From NCBI GenBank assembly GCA_029211085.1, contig JARGFW010000013.1:1-37095 (forward strand): a stretch of DNA of 37,095 nt, in the 5' to 3' direction. Source of the DNA: Deferrisomatales bacterium. GTDB lineage: Bacteria > Desulfobacterota > Deferrisomatia > Deferrisomatales > JARGFW01. Under the pieces are notes generated by a model that had not been told where the DNA came from, ran no database searches, and worked only from the letters and a program-made list of their open reading frames with translations. Positions within the stretch are counted from its first letter, which is position 1, and every line of letters starts with the position of its first letter. The position numbers were made by a program, and so were the translations under genes. Shown here piece by piece: positions 1-9,545 of this stretch.

Positions 1-51
<51 letters not shown>

Positions 52-128
52 CTCGAAGAGGCGCGTACCCTACCGTTGGGAAGGGCGGATTGTCAAGAAC
101 TCGCGGCGGTCACCAGCGTTCTCAACCC

Positions 129-551
129 TCAATGCTGGCACCAGTACAGGCACTGGTACTCTTGCCCGGGTAAAGGGGGCTGATCGGTGACCTCCAGGGA
201 CCAGACGATACCCGGGTGGGCCTCTCCGAGTTCCGCGCGCCATGCGCGCGACAGCATGCGCAGGGGGCGGGTCATGGGGCGTTCGGCCACGATCCGGATC
301 AGGATCTGATCTCCCCTGCACAGCAGCAGTAGCGCCGTCACCGCGGGGTAGGCGTAGGCCCGCCGGGCGAGTTCGCGGAGGGCGTCGTGAAACTCGCTGT
401 CCAGACCATTGTGAAATCGGCAAGGGGGCAGGGCCTCGAGGGGCCTGGCCAGGGATAGGCGCCGCAAACGGGTGCTCCCGCTGCAACGGCGCCGCCGAGC
501 CAGTCTCTGGCGGCGGCGGTGGTAGTCTTCGATACGCGGTTGGGTCCTCAT
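129..551 (-). CDS. hypothetical protein, about 140 aa
   Basis: Unrecognised protein. The N-terminal third is very rich in arginine, which may reflect high GC or a basic tail. The C-terminal half looks like a folded domain, with strand-like runs (ALLLLCRGDQILIRIV) followed by ERPMTRPLRM and a terminal LYWCQ. I chose the ATG at 551; a GTG at 584 would add 11 residues, and neither has a convincing ribosome binding site. It is divergent from the UDP-sugar pyrophosphorylase gene at 692 and lies just upstream of, and in the same orientation as, the tRNA-Cys gene. No function is proposed. Coding status rests on the amphipathic C-terminal half and the absence of a competing gene on the other strand. 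Confidence 0.5.
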   Translation of the reverse strand: MRTQPRIEDYHRRRQRLARRRRCSGSTRLRRLSLARPLEALPPCRFHNGLDSEFHDALRELARRAYAYPAVTALLLLCRGDQILIRIVAERPMTRPLRMLSRAWRAELGEAHPGIVWSLEVTDQPPLPGQEYQCLYWCQH

Positions 552-691
552 GGGCGCAAGGCTACCGCAGGGCCGGGGATGCACAAGCTGGTCATGGCCG
601 GTCTCGGGTGTTGCTTCCGCGCTGCGCCCCGGTTACAACGGCACCGGGACCGGCCGCAAGGGCCCCCCGCGGGGGGAGAAAAGGGGAGACG

Positions 692-2086
692 GTGGAGCCG
701 AGGGATGCGTTGGAGGTGTTACGGGAGCGCAACCGCCAGGGGCAGGTTCACCGGGAGGCTGTGGAGGCCTTCGAACGCATGTACCGGGCCTACCGCTCTG
801 GTGCGGATGGCCGCATCCCCTGGGGGGAGATCTCGCCTGCCGGGGAGGGGGACATCGTGTCCTTGGAGCAGTTCAAAACTCCGCAGGCCATGGCGGCAGG
901 GGAGCGCCATCTTGGGGAGGTGGCGTGGATCGTGCTCAACGGCGGGCTCGGCACGTCCATGAAGATGGAGCGGGCCAAGAGCCTGGTGCCGGTGAAAGGG
1001 GCGAACAGCTTCCTGGACCTGATCGCCGAGCATGTACTGGGCCTGCGCCGCCGCTACGGCGTGGAGTTGCCTCTGGTGTTCATGAACTCCTTCGCCACCC
1101 GGGACGATACCCTGCGGGCCCTGGCGCGCCACCAACTCGCGGTGGGGGGCCGTGACGGGAATCCCCTGCCCCTGGATTTCGTGCAGCACCGCTTTCCGCG
1201 CATTCGCGAGGTGGATGGGCTGCCGTTCGGGGAGGCCGGGGACCGGGATGCCTGGGCCCCGCCTGGGCACGGCAATCTCTACCTGGCCCTGCGCTGTTCG
1301 GGACTGCTAGACCAGTTGCTGGGGTACGGCATCCGCTGGGTGTTCGTGTCCAACGCGGACAACCTGGGGGCGACGCCGCACCCGGGTCTGCTGCACCACC
1401 TGATGACGTCGGGGCTGGAGTTCGCGATGGAGGTGACGGCGAAGACCGCCGCCGACGTCAAGGGGGGCACGTTGGTCCGCCGGGGCGGGCGGCTGCAACT
1501 GCTGGAGATCGCCCAGGTGGAGGACGAGCACCGGGCCGAGTTCCAGGATCTGGGCACCTTCCCGGTGTTCAACACCAATAACCTGTGGGTCGATCTGGCG
1601 GCCCTCGCGCACCGACTGCAGGCCGGCTCCCTGGACCTTCCCCTGATCGTCAATCGCAAAGCGGTGGGGGATGTGGCAGTGGTGCAGTTGGAGACCGCCA
1701 TGGGTGCCGCCATCGGCCAGTTCGAGCGCGCCGCTGGGGTGCTGGTGGGCCGGGACCGCTTCGCTCCGGTAAAGACCATCGATGACTTGCTGGTGCGGCG
1801 CAGCGATGCGTACCTGCGGGGGGAGGCGTCCCCCCTGGTGGTCAACCCGGCCCGGGCGGCGACCCTGGGGCCGCCGCTGGTAGCGTTGGACCCCCGCCAC
1901 TACGGCTCGGTAGCCGATCTGGACCGGCGGGTGCCGGTGGCTCCCAGCCTGGTGGGGGCCCGCAGCCTGCGGGTGGAGGGGGACGTGCACTTCGGTCGCG
2001 GGGTGCAGGTGCGGGGGGACGTGGTGGTGCGCGCCGCGGACGGCGCGGCGCTCGTGATCGAGGACGGGGCGGTGCTATCGGGTTGA
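692..2086 (+). CDS. UTP--glucose-1-phosphate uridylyltransferase, eukaryotic (UDPGP) type
   Basis: A 464-residue protein of the UDPGP family, which makes UDP-sugars (typically UDP-glucose) from UTP and sugar-1-phosphate for polysaccharide and glycoconjugate synthesis. The nucleotide-binding loop LNGGLGTSM is at about residues 82-90, followed by AKSLVPVKG at about 95-103, both family hallmarks. The substrate-side motif SNADNLGA comes later, and the C-terminus ends in short repeated beta segments (VEGDVHFGRGVQVRGDV) as in the left-handed helix tail of this family. The open frame extends upstream to 242, but that part is low-complexity Arg/Gly sequence. The GTG at 692, 6-7 bases after GGGGAGA, is the better start. 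The 3' end overlaps the convergent gene by 12 bases. This is not the bacterial GalU fold subgroup; the exact sugar is not readable from sequence. Confidence 0.87.
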   Translation: MEPRDALEVLRERNRQGQVHREAVEAFERMYRAYRSGADGRIPWGEISPAGEGDIVSLEQFKTPQAMAAGERHLGEVAWIVLNGGLGTSMKMERAKSLVPVKGANSFLDLIAEHVLGLRRRYGVELPLVFMNSFATRDDTLRALARHQLAVGGRDGNPLPLDFVQHRFPRIREVDGLPFGEAGDRDAWAPPGHGNLYLALRCSGLLDQLLGYGIRWVFVSNADNLGATPHPGLLHHLMTSGLEFAMEVTAKTAADVKGGTLVRRGGRLQLLEIAQVEDEHRAEFQDLGTFPVFNTNNLWVDLAALAHRLQAGSLDLPLIVNRKAVGDVAVVQLETAMGAAIGQFERAAGVLVGRDRFAPVKTIDDLLVRRSDAYLRGEASPLVVNPARAATLGPPLVALDPRHYGSVADLDRRVPVAPSLVGARSLRVEGDVHFGRGVQVRGDVVVRAADGAALVIEDGAVLSG

Positions 2087-4234
2087 AACTTCGCCGGACG
2101 CCAGGGACGCCAGCAGGGCGTCCACCACCCGGCCGTCGAACAGCCGGTCTTTCTGCCCCGTGAGGTAGGCCCGGGCCTCTTCCGGCTCCACCGCTGGCCG
2201 GTAGGCCCGCGGCGAAGTCAGCGCCTGGTACACGTCGGCCACGGCCAGTACCTTGGCTGCCTCCGGGATCTCTCCCGCCTGTTTGTGCAGGTATCCAGAG
2301 CCGTCCTCCCGCTCGTGGTGGTAGAGCACTGCCTCCCGGTCTACGCAGCGCAGCGGGACCTCCTCCAGGACTTTCCAACCCAGCAAGGGGTGGCGCTGGG
2401 TCAGGGCCTGTTCCCGGGGGCTCAGGGCGCGGTCGGCCGCGAGTACGTGGCTGCGGTAGGTCACCTTCCCCAGGTCGTGTAGACGGGCGCTGACCCGCAG
2501 GCGCTCCAGTTGCCCGGCGTCGAAGCCCAGGCGTCGGGCCGTGGCTTCGGCCAGTTCGGCCACTTCCTGGGAGTGGTGGGCCATGCCGGGGATCTGTCGT
2601 TCCGTCACGTCTACCAGGGAGAACAGCGCTTCGCGCAGGAACTGTTCCTGGGTGTGCCCGAACTGCCGGTCCAGGGACAGATAACCGGCGATCACCCCGG
2701 CCAGGGGGGCGAAATCGTCCACCTGTTGCTGGGTGAAACTGGCGCCGTCGGACGGGTTGCTGAAGTGCACCAGCCCCAACAGGTCATCTCCCTGCAGCAA
2801 CGGGTAGGAGAAGAACGAGTCGCAGGTATAGGCCCCGCTGCCCAGGGTCGGCAGTTCTCCGGCGTCTCCCGCGGCCCGCACCAGAAGGGGTTGCTTGTGC
2901 CGGGCCACCCAGGAGGAGACGTTGATCTGGTCCAGACGCACCCTTCGGGTGCGCATGACCTCGTCCTGGGACTGGAACCCGAACGCCACCTGGATGACCA
3001 GTTCCTCCCCCTCCCGCACCATGATCGAGACCCGGTCGGCCGGCACCGAGTCGAGGCAGATGCGGGCGAACAACTGCAGCAGGTGGGAAGCCTCCAGCAG
3101 GGGGTGATTCAGCAACCCCATGCGCGATGGGTCCAACAACTCGTCCTTGTCGGAGGCAGGGGCGTCCGGTGCGGGCTGGTGGAAACGGCGCCTGTGGTGC
3201 TGTACCCGGGCAGCCCCCAGACCGGTTTCGCACACCTCCACCATGGTGGTCGGCGAGAACGCGTCTTCGGGATAGGTGGCGGCGCTGAGGCTGAAGGTGA
3301 GATCGACCCCTGAGGTGCCCGGCAGGGAGGTGAGGAACGGTCCCGTTAGGGCGCCGAACACACGTTGGGCCATCAGCCCCATATCCGCCTTGCCGGTGCG
3401 CGGCAGGATCACCGCGAGCAGGTCGCCGTGGTAGTAGGCCAGGGTGTCGCTCTTGCGGCACACCCGCTCCAGGGCCCGGGCGACCTCCTGCAGGGCCGCT
3501 TCGCCGGCGAGGTGCCCGTGGGCGCTGCGCACCCGGTCCATGCCCTCAACCTCGACCAGCAGGGTCGAGGCCGGTTCGCTGTGGCGGCGGGCGCGGTCCA
3601 GTTCCCGCTCCAGCTGCTGCTCGAAGTAGCGCCGGTTGAACAGCCCGGTGACCCGATCGAGGAACGCGTAGGACTTGGGTTGGATGCTGTGTTGGAGGTC
3701 TTCCAGCATGACCTCCACCCCCAGAGTGAACACCCGCAGCAGGTGGGCCTCTTCCACAGAGAACGGTGTGCCCGTCCCCCGAAGCAGTTGCAGTGCGCCC
3801 TGCACCTGGCCTTCGAGGTGAAGGGGTACCGACAACAGGCTGCTTGCTTCGGCTTTCACCAACAGCTGCTGTACCACCGGGTTGTCGCAGCGAACCGGGG
3901 TGGCGAGCAGCGGGCGCGAGCGGCTGGCCGCGGTGGCCATGGGGACCAGCTCGCGCAACAGCGGCACCGGTGCAGTGCCGTCGAAGCCGCGGCTGGCGCG
4001 CAGTTGCAGGGGTTCGTCCTCTTCGGCCCAGAGGATGGCAGCGCGGTCGAAGCCCAGCAGTTCCCCGACCAGATCCAGGACCAGGCGCAGGGCGGAGTCG
4101 AGATCGGTGACGCTGCGCCCCAGTAGTTGGGTCTGCAACAGCAGATTGATCTTCTCCGGGAACGTCCGGGCCAGTTCGGGGGTGATCTCGGCCGGCAGGT
4201 TCAGAAAACAATCTTCAGGCACGCCAAGGTGCAT
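2075..4234 (-). CDS. GAF-GGDEF(degenerate)-GAF-HD-GYP signalling protein
   Basis: A 719-residue cytoplasmic regulator of cyclic-di-GMP type. Domains in order: GAF at about 43-177; a diguanylate-cyclase-like domain at about 187-345 that keeps the entry motif DRVTGLFNRRYF but has HGDLL at 269-273 in place of GGDEF; a second GAF at about 370-520; and an HD-GYP phosphodiesterase domain at about 535-715. The HD-GYP domain has the catalytic HD pair (H586, D587), the HHE triplet (639-641) and DGSGYL where DGxGYP is usual. Loss of the acidic E in the cyclase signature predicts no cyclase activity, perhaps GTP sensing, while the HD-GYP metal ligands look intact, so degradation of c-di-GMP is the likely output. 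The ATG follows GGAG by 6 bases. There are no membrane segments. It stands alone, with a 229-base leader region upstream. Confidence 0.88.
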   Translation of the reverse strand: MHLGVPEDCFLNLPAEITPELARTFPEKINLLLQTQLLGRSVTDLDSALRLVLDLVGELLGFDRAAILWAEEDEPLQLRASRGFDGTAPVPLLRELVPMATAASRSRPLLATPVRCDNPVVQQLLVKAEASSLLSVPLHLEGQVQGALQLLRGTGTPFSVEEAHLLRVFTLGVEVMLEDLQHSIQPKSYAFLDRVTGLFNRRYFEQQLERELDRARRHSEPASTLLVEVEGMDRVRSAHGHLAGEAALQEVARALERVCRKSDTLAYYHGDLLAVILPRTGKADMGLMAQRVFGALTGPFLTSLPGTSGVDLTFSLSAATYPEDAFSPTTMVEVCETGLGAARVQHHRRRFHQPAPDAPASDKDELLDPSRMGLLNHPLLEASHLLQLFARICLDSVPADRVSIMVREGEELVIQVAFGFQSQDEVMRTRRVRLDQINVSSWVARHKQPLLVRAAGDAGELPTLGSGAYTCDSFFSYPLLQGDDLLGLVHFSNPSDGASFTQQQVDDFAPLAGVIAGYLSLDRQFGHTQEQFLREALFSLVDVTERQIPGMAHHSQEVAELAEATARRLGFDAGQLERLRVSARLHDLGKVTYRSHVLAADRALSPREQALTQRHPLLGWKVLEEVPLRCVDREAVLYHHEREDGSGYLHKQAGEIPEAAKVLAVADVYQALTSPRAYRPAVEPEEARAYLTGQKDRLFDGRVVDALLASLASGEVSTR

Positions 4235-4463
4235 AGCAGCTCCGAGAGTGCGGGATAGGAAACTCCGCGCAACAAGCTAGCAAGGACTGTGCCTTGCGGT
4301 CGGGACCGGGGCACCCCCGGGGGAAGGGTGAAAAGTCCCTGTGAGCATTGGGTTATGCGAGAAAGGAGGCGTTCTAGTCCAGGAATAGTGAGAAAAATAG
4401 TTCCCATTTGCGGTAGGCAAGGTGTGGTGCCGACGGGCGGAGATACGGGGGGCCGCAGTAGAG

Positions 4464-4733
4464 TCAGTCCTGCGGAGTCCGACTGCGCCCCAGGGCATTG
4501 AGCATGATCTGGATGCGCGACTCCCGGGGAGGCGCGGCGGCGGAGCCTCCTTGCGCGGCGAACCAGCCCAGCACCTCGGGACGGTCCCACCAGCACTCGG
4601 GTATGCGCGGGCACAGCTGGTCGGTGCCGCTGGTGCGGCAGTGGCGGAACGGCACCGGGCCGCCCAGGGCTGGACAGCGGGGGTGGATGAGGGCCTCGCG
4701 TGCTGCTGCTTCCGAAGCGTTGTCGTCGCTCAT
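4464..4733 (-). CDS. small Cys-containing protein coupled to ftsH
   Basis: An 89-residue protein whose ATG overlaps the TGA stop of ftsH (ATGA), so its translation is almost certainly coupled to FtsH. The central part has a regular pattern, CPALGGPVPFRHC then LCPRIPECWWDR, with four to five cysteines, resembling short metal- or iron-binding domains. I recall similar small proteins (CPxLGxxVPFxYC...CWW) in anaerobic Deltaproteobacteria, but this is recollection, not a search. The C-terminus (about 68-89) looks like a short helix. No signal peptide or membrane segment is visible. Function unknown; the coupling suggests a role linked to FtsH-dependent membrane proteolysis or simply dosage coupling. 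Confidence 0.72.
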   Translation of the reverse strand: MSDDNASEAAAREALIHPRCPALGGPVPFRHCRTSGTDQLCPRIPECWWDRPEVLGWFAAQGGSAAAPPRESRIQIMLNALGRSRTPQD

Positions 4734-6592
4734 CTGTCGCTCCCCGTTACGCTCTCGCGTTCGTCGTTGGGGAACAGGATCGCATCGATCTCCCCGCCCA
4801 CCAGTTCCTCGTTCTCCAACAGGTATGCGGCTAGCCGGTCCAGGGCATCGCGGTGCTCCCGCACCAGTTCCATGGCGCGGGTCTCTCCACGGCGCACCAT
4901 CTCCTCGATCTCCTGGTCGATGATCCAGCCCATCTGCTCCGAGTAGGTCTTCTCCTGGCCCAGCTTGCGGCCCAGGAACACGTGTTCTTCGCCCCGGCTA
5001 AACGTCACCGGACCCACTTTGTCGCTCATGCCCCACTGGCACACCATCTTCTCCGCCAGGTCGGTGGACTGCTTGAGGTCGCTCTGCGCCCCAGTGGAGG
5101 TGTCCTCGAACACCGTGAGTTCCGCGGCGCGGCCTCCCATGTTGACGGTGAGCTTCCCCATGAGGAAGGCCTTGGGGTAGTAGTGCCGGTCGCCTTCCGG
5201 CACCAACTGGGTGACCCCCAAAGCGGCGCCGCGGGGGATGATGGTCACCTTGTGGACCGGGTCCATGCCGGGGATCAACCGGGCCACCAGGGTGTGGCCT
5301 GCCTCGTGGTAGGCGGTGATGCGCCGCTCGTTCTCGTCGCTCAGCCCCGGTCGCTCGATGCCCATGAGGACCTTGTCCTTGGCCAGGTCGAAGTGCTGGG
5401 GAGCCACCGTGTCTGCCCCATCCCGGGCGGCGAACAGGGCCGCCTCGTTGCACAGGTTCTCCAGGTCCGCGCCGCTCATGCCCGGGCTGGAACGGGCGAT
5501 CAGGCGCAAGTCCACGTCACCCGTCAGGGGGAGTTTCCGGGTGTGTACCTTGAGGATCGCCTCGCGCTCGTCCAGGGACGGTAGGTCGATCACCACCTGA
5601 CGGTCGAAGCGCCCCGGCCGCAGCAGCGCCGGGTCCAGAACGTCGGGACGGTTGGTGGCGGCCACCACGATCACCTGTTCGTGGCCTTCAAAGCCGTCCA
5701 TCTCTCCCAGGAGTTGGTTGAGGGTCTGCTCCCGCTCGTCGTTGCCACCCCCGAGCCCCGCGCCCCGGGAGCGGCCCACGGCGTCGATCTCGTCGATGAA
5801 CACGATGCTCGGCGCTTTGGACCGGGCCTTCTCGAACAGATCCCGCACCCTGGACGCACCCACGCCCACGAACATCTCGATGAACTCCGAGGCGCTGGTG
5901 GAGAGGAACGGCACCTCGGCTTCGCCGGCCATGGCGCGGGCCAGCAGGGTCTTGCCGGTGCCCGGCGGTCCCATCAGCAGCACACCCTGGGGCACCCTGC
6001 CGCCGATCTTCTGGTACTTGGACGGGTCGCGCAGGAAATCTATGATCTCCTCCAGTTCCTGCTTGGGGTTCACCAGCCCGGCCACGTCTTGAAAGGTGAC
6101 CTGGGGCACCTGGGCGTCGTACACACGGGCCTTGATCTGGCCGAATGAGCCGAACGGCCCCATGCGGGAGGCGCCTTGGGCGCGCTTCATGGTCCACATC
6201 CAGAAACCGAGCAGCAGCAGCCACGGCAGGCTGTTGGCCAGCACCATCCACCACACCTGCTGGCCGGCGTTGCGGTCCACAGTGATCTCGACCTCGTGCT
6301 CTTCCAGAAGGGGCAGCAGTTCCGGGTCCGCGAGGGGGGGCAGGGAGGTGAGGAATACCCGGGTCTTGCCGCTGGTACCTACCGCCACGTCGGTAAGGAA
6401 CTCCCCCTCCACCGCCTGCTCGGTGAGCGTCACCCGCTTGACGTTGCCGCGCCTCAGTTGCTCCTTGAACAGGGTGTAGGAGGTCGGGGGCGTGGGGGGC
6501 CGACTTTGCCCGGAGAGGTTCTGCAGCAGCAGGCTCACCATCAGCAAGATGAACAGCAGGCCCAGGGCCCTCTGCCAGGGGAAACGCTCCAT
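4730..6592 (-). CDS. ftsH: ATP-dependent zinc metalloprotease FtsH
   Basis: A 620-residue membrane-anchored AAA+ protease that extracts and degrades membrane and some soluble proteins. TM1 is at about 8-25 and TM2 at about 112-134, with the small periplasmic domain between. The AAA module has Walker A GPPGTGKT at 208-215, the pore loop FVGVGAS at 241-247, Walker B FIDEIDA at 265-271 and the second region of homology near 311-331 (ATNRPD, RPGRFDR). The zinc protease motif HEAGH is at 429-433 and the third ligand lies in SDLKQ near 505. All catalytic residues are present and the length is normal for the family. The start has an AGGAGGA-type site just upstream. Its TGA overlaps the next gene's ATG. 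The divergent aminotransferase operon starts 200 bases upstream. Confidence 0.97.
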   Translation of the reverse strand: MERFPWQRALGLLFILLMVSLLLQNLSGQSRPPTPPTSYTLFKEQLRRGNVKRVTLTEQAVEGEFLTDVAVGTSGKTRVFLTSLPPLADPELLPLLEEHEVEITVDRNAGQQVWWMVLANSLPWLLLLGFWMWTMKRAQGASRMGPFGSFGQIKARVYDAQVPQVTFQDVAGLVNPKQELEEIIDFLRDPSKYQKIGGRVPQGVLLMGPPGTGKTLLARAMAGEAEVPFLSTSASEFIEMFVGVGASRVRDLFEKARSKAPSIVFIDEIDAVGRSRGAGLGGGNDEREQTLNQLLGEMDGFEGHEQVIVVAATNRPDVLDPALLRPGRFDRQVVIDLPSLDEREAILKVHTRKLPLTGDVDLRLIARSSPGMSGADLENLCNEAALFAARDGADTVAPQHFDLAKDKVLMGIERPGLSDENERRITAYHEAGHTLVARLIPGMDPVHKVTIIPRGAALGVTQLVPEGDRHYYPKAFLMGKLTVNMGGRAAELTVFEDTSTGAQSDLKQSTDLAEKMVCQWGMSDKVGPVTFSRGEEHVFLGRKLGQEKTYSEQMGWIIDQEIEEMVRRGETRAMELVREHRDALDRLAAYLLENEELVGGEIDAILFPNDERESVTGSDR

Positions 6593-6704
6593 GTCCTCCT
6601 CGATCTCTGCCTGGCGGCAGGGGAAATTTCCGGTCGGTCGCCACGGTAACGGAACCGTCTCCGCGGGTCAAACCGCCAGGGTGTGGAAGTGCCTGGAAAT
6701 CCGC

Positions 6705-6721
6705 GGGTTCCCGGGGAACCC
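6705..6721. repeat. perfect inverted repeat next to a promoter
   Basis: GGGTTCC-CGG-GGAACCC, a 7-base inverted repeat with a 3-base centre, ends 2 bases before a TTGACC -35 candidate. It lies between the divergent ftsH and aminotransferase genes, so it could be an operator or a chance GC-rich palindrome. Confidence 0.4.
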
Positions 6722-6723
6722 GG

Positions 6724-6753
6724 TTGACCGGGAGCGGACTGGGCGAGTAGAGT
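6724..6753 (+). promoter_or_regulatory. sigma70-type promoter candidate for the aminotransferase operon
   Basis: TTGACC at 6724-6729 and TAGAGT at 6748-6753 are separated by 18 bases, 38 bases upstream of the ATG at 6792. The -35 matches five of six consensus bases and the -10 four of six. It is the best candidate in the 199-base divergent region and would drive the four genes from 6792 to 11169. Confidence 0.45.
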
Positions 6754-6791
6754 CTGGACCCCGTTTCCACGCCGTCCGAGGAGTCGGAAGC

Positions 6792-7991
6792 ATGTTCATC
6801 GATGAGCGCAACTTCCACCGCATCCAGCGCCTGCCCCCCTACGTGTTCAAGGCGGTGGACGAGTTGAAGATGCAGGCGCGGCACCGGGGCGAGGACATCA
6901 TCGACCTGGGCATGGGCAACCCCGACCAGCCTACCCCCCAGCCCATCATCGACAAGCTGGTGGAGGCGGCCCAGAAGCCCCACAACCACCGCTACAGTGT
7001 GTCGCGGGGCATCTACAAACTCCGCCTGGCGATCACCAAGTGGTACGAGCGGCGCTTCGACGTGCGGCTGGACCCGGAGACCGAGGTGGTGGCCACCATG
7101 GGCGCCAAGGAGGGGTTGGGGCACCTGGTGATGGCCACCCTGGCCCCCGGGGACGTGGTGTTCGTGCCCAACCCCACCTACCCGATCCACTCCTACTCGG
7201 TGGTGCTGGCCGACGGCGACCTGCGCGCCATCCCCCTGGGCGACGCCGGCGACGAGTTCATCGAGCGACTGGAGGAAGCAACCAAGACCGTTTGGCCCCG
7301 GCCCAAGATGCTGATCCTGAATTTTCCCCAGAACCCCACTGCCGCCGTGGCGGACCTGGCCTTCTTCGAGAAGATCGTGGGCTTCTGCAGGGAAAACCAG
7401 ATGATGCTGGTGCACGATCTGGCCTACGCCGACCTCTGCTTCGACGGTTACCAGGCCCCCAGCATCTTGCAGGTGCCGGGTGCCAGGGATGTGGCCGTGG
7501 AGTTCGTCAGCCTGTCCAAGGGCTACAATATGGCTGGCTGGCGGGTGGGGTTCTGCGTAGGCAATCCGAAGATGGTCAACGCGCTGGTGCGCATCAAGTC
7601 CTATCTGGACTACGGGATGTTCCAGCCCATCCAGATCGCCGCGATCATCGCCCTGGAACAGCCCGAGGCAGTGACCCGGGAGATCTGCGGTGTCTATCAG
7701 GACCGTCGGGACAAACTGGTGGACGGTCTGAACCGGGCCGGCTGGGCGGTGGATAAGCCCAAGGCCACCATGTTCGTGTGGGCCCCGATCCCCGAACCCT
7801 GGCGCGGGGCCGGTAGTCTGGAGTTCTCCAAACACCTGCTGCGTGAGGCCAAGGTGGCGGTGAGCCCGGGGGTGGGTTTCGGCCAGTACGGCGACGAGCA
7901 CGTGCGTTTCGCCCTGGTGGAGAACGAGCACCGCATCCAGCAGGCGGTGGGGGGCATCCGCGAGATGCTGAAGGGTCACCGGGGAGCGTGA
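6792..7991 (+). CDS. class I/II PLP aminotransferase (AlaC / LL-DAP aminotransferase-like)
   Basis: A 399-residue fold-type I PLP enzyme of the AlaC/YfdZ/LL-diaminopimelate aminotransferase group. Visible motifs: the N-terminal [13 protein letters not shown] substrate loop (about 37-49), the GAKEGL cofactor phosphate loop (about 104-109), NPT at 181-183, the PLP-ring Asp in VHDLAYADL (D209), and the Schiff-base lysine in [15 protein letters not shown] (K243). It probably makes alanine or another amino acid from a 2-oxo acid with glutamate as donor. The ATG at 6792 follows GAGGAG; the open frame continues upstream only as Arg-rich noise. It is the first gene of a unit with homoserine dehydrogenase and an ApgM-family protein, an order familiar from Deltaproteobacteria. 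AlaC, LL-DAP aminotransferase and aspartate aminotransferase activities cannot be told apart by eye. Confidence 0.9.
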   Translation: MFIDERNFHRIQRLPPYVFKAVDELKMQARHRGEDIIDLGMGNPDQPTPQPIIDKLVEAAQKPHNHRYSVSRGIYKLRLAITKWYERRFDVRLDPETEVVATMGAKEGLGHLVMATLAPGDVVFVPNPTYPIHSYSVVLADGDLRAIPLGDAGDEFIERLEEATKTVWPRPKMLILNFPQNPTAAVADLAFFEKIVGFCRENQMMLVHDLAYADLCFDGYQAPSILQVPGARDVAVEFVSLSKGYNMAGWRVGFCVGNPKMVNALVRIKSYLDYGMFQPIQIAAIIALEQPEAVTREICGVYQDRRDKLVDGLNRAGWAVDKPKATMFVWAPIPEPWRGAGSLEFSKHLLREAKVAVSPGVGFGQYGDEHVRFALVENEHRIQQAVGGIREMLKGHRGA

Positions 7992-8197
7992 GGGGTGCAT
8001 ACGTGGGAGTGTTCTGGGCAGCGACTTCGGGTAGGGGCTGACCTCCAGTGCTGCGGGACTCCGCGCCCGCTCCATGGGGAGACAGCGCTCCCTGGGAGCT
8101 GACCTGCCGCGAACGGGCTTGGTGGTTTGGAACCCGAGACGCGACGCCAACGGCCAGAATCCGATGGTGGCCAACAGTAGATCGACAACCGGTAGTC

Positions 8198-8218
8198 TCG
8201 CCGCAGCGTTTGCGGCGA
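8198..8218 (+). repeat. hairpin in the leader of hom
   Basis: TCGCCGCA and TGCGGCGA form a perfect 8-base stem around GCGTT, 23 bases before the hom start codon. No T run follows, so it is not a typical terminator. The 250-base gap before hom otherwise shows no coding signal. It may affect translation or be incidental. Confidence 0.4.
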
Positions 8219-8241
8219 CAGGGAGCAGAGGGAGTGGTGGG

Positions 8242-9543
8242 ATGAAGGAAATAGGTGTCGGCATCATTGGCATGGGCACGGTGGGCGCCGGGGTGGTGCA
8301 GGTTCTGCTCGAGAACGAGGCGGAGATCATTCGCCGGCTGGGGGCGCGACTGAACCTGGTGGCCATCGCCGACAAGGACGTGGAGAGCGACCGGGGGGTG
8401 GCGGTTCCCCGCGACCTGCTCACCACCGACGTGTCCCGGGTGGTGGAGAACCCGGCGGTAGCGGTGGTGGTGGAGACCATCGGCGGCTACGAGCCGGCGA
8501 AGAGTTTCCTGCTGCGGGCGGTGGATGCCGGCAAGCACGTGGTCACCGCCAACAAGGCGCTGCTGGCGGTGCACGGCGACGAGATCTTTGCCCGCTGCGC
8601 CGAAAAGGGGGTGGACATCGGTTTCGAGGGCAGCGTCGGAGGCGGCATCCCGATCCTGCGCGCGGTGCGGGAGGGCATGGCGGCCAACCGGGTCACCTCG
8701 ATCTACGGCATCCTCAACGGCACCACCAACTTCATCCTCACCGAGATGAAGGAGAAGGGCGAGTCCTTCGAACGGGTGCTCAAGGAGGCGCAGCGACTGG
8801 GCTACGCCGAGGCCGACCCGACCTTCGACGTGGAGGGGGTGGACGCCGCCCACAAGATCACCCTGCTGGCGACCATGGCGTTTGGCCAAAAGGTGCCGTT
8901 CGACGCCGTGTTCACCGAGGGCATCCGGGAGATCACCCCCCAGGACATCCAGTACGCCGCAGACTTCGGTTTCGCGGTCAAACTGCTGGCCGTGGCGAAA
9001 TACGACGGCCGCCGGGTGGAGGTGCGGGTGCACCCCACCATGATCCCCTCGGACCACCTGCTCGCCGACGTGCGGGGTGTGTACAACGCCGTGTATGTGG
9101 ACGCCGACTTCCTGGGTCCCACCATGTACTACGGCCAGGGTGCCGGACGCCGGGCCACTGCCAGTGCGGTGGTGGGCGACATCATCGAACTGGCCCGCAA
9201 CGTACGGATGGGGACCGCCGGGCGCGTGCCGCCCCGGGCGTTCCAGGAGAGCGCCCTGGCCCAGGCGGTGCTCAAGCCCATTGAGGAGGTCCGCTGCCAC
9301 TACTACCTGCGCTTCACCGCGCTGGACAAACCCGGGGTGCTGTCGAAGATCACCGGGATCCTGGGGGAGTACAATATCTCCATCGAGAGCGTGGTGCAGA
9401 AGGGCCGCGACGCCGGCCAAGCGGTACCCCTGGTGATGCTCACCCACGAAGCCCGGGAGGCCGACGTGCGCCAGGCGCTGGGCGAGGTGGAGCTCCTCAA
9501 CATCACCCTCGGGGCCCCGGCCTTGATCCGCGTCGAGGGCTGA
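8242..9543 (+). CDS. hom: homoserine dehydrogenase
   Basis: A 433-residue monofunctional enzyme that reduces aspartate-4-semialdehyde to homoserine, the branch point to threonine and methionine. The NAD(P)-binding GMGTVG is at 10-15. Further motifs are the TANKALLA segment, EGSVGGGIPI of the catalytic domain, the GILNGTTNFIL family signature and EADPTFDVEGVDAAHK with the conserved catalytic Asp/Lys region. A C-terminal ACT domain (about 354-425: FTALDKPGVLSKI, YNISIESV) suggests feedback regulation, probably by threonine. The ATG at 8242 follows GGAG by 7-8 bases; the frame upstream to 8074 lacks family similarity. Only 2 bases separate its stop from the next gene, so the two are translated together. 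Confidence 0.96.
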   Translation: MKEIGVGIIGMGTVGAGVVQVLLENEAEIIRRLGARLNLVAIADKDVESDRGVAVPRDLLTTDVSRVVENPAVAVVVETIGGYEPAKSFLLRAVDAGKHVVTANKALLAVHGDEIFARCAEKGVDIGFEGSVGGGIPILRAVREGMAANRVTSIYGILNGTTNFILTEMKEKGESFERVLKEAQRLGYAEADPTFDVEGVDAAHKITLLATMAFGQKVPFDAVFTEGIREITPQDIQYAADFGFAVKLLAVAKYDGRRVEVRVHPTMIPSDHLLADVRGVYNAVYVDADFLGPTMYYGQGAGRRATASAVVGDIIELARNVRMGTAGRVPPRAFQESALAQAVLKPIEEVRCHYYLRFTALDKPGVLSKITGILGEYNISIESVVQKGRDAGQAVPLVMLTHEAREADVRQALGEVELLNITLGAPALIRVEG

Positions 9544-9545
9544 CC

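Noticed and set aside
5688-8480. 930-codon open frame on the minus strand over ftsH and the aminotransferase gene
   Set aside because: It covers, in antisense, well-identified genes with catalytic motifs, has low-complexity composition and no start signal; long antisense frames are common at this GC content.
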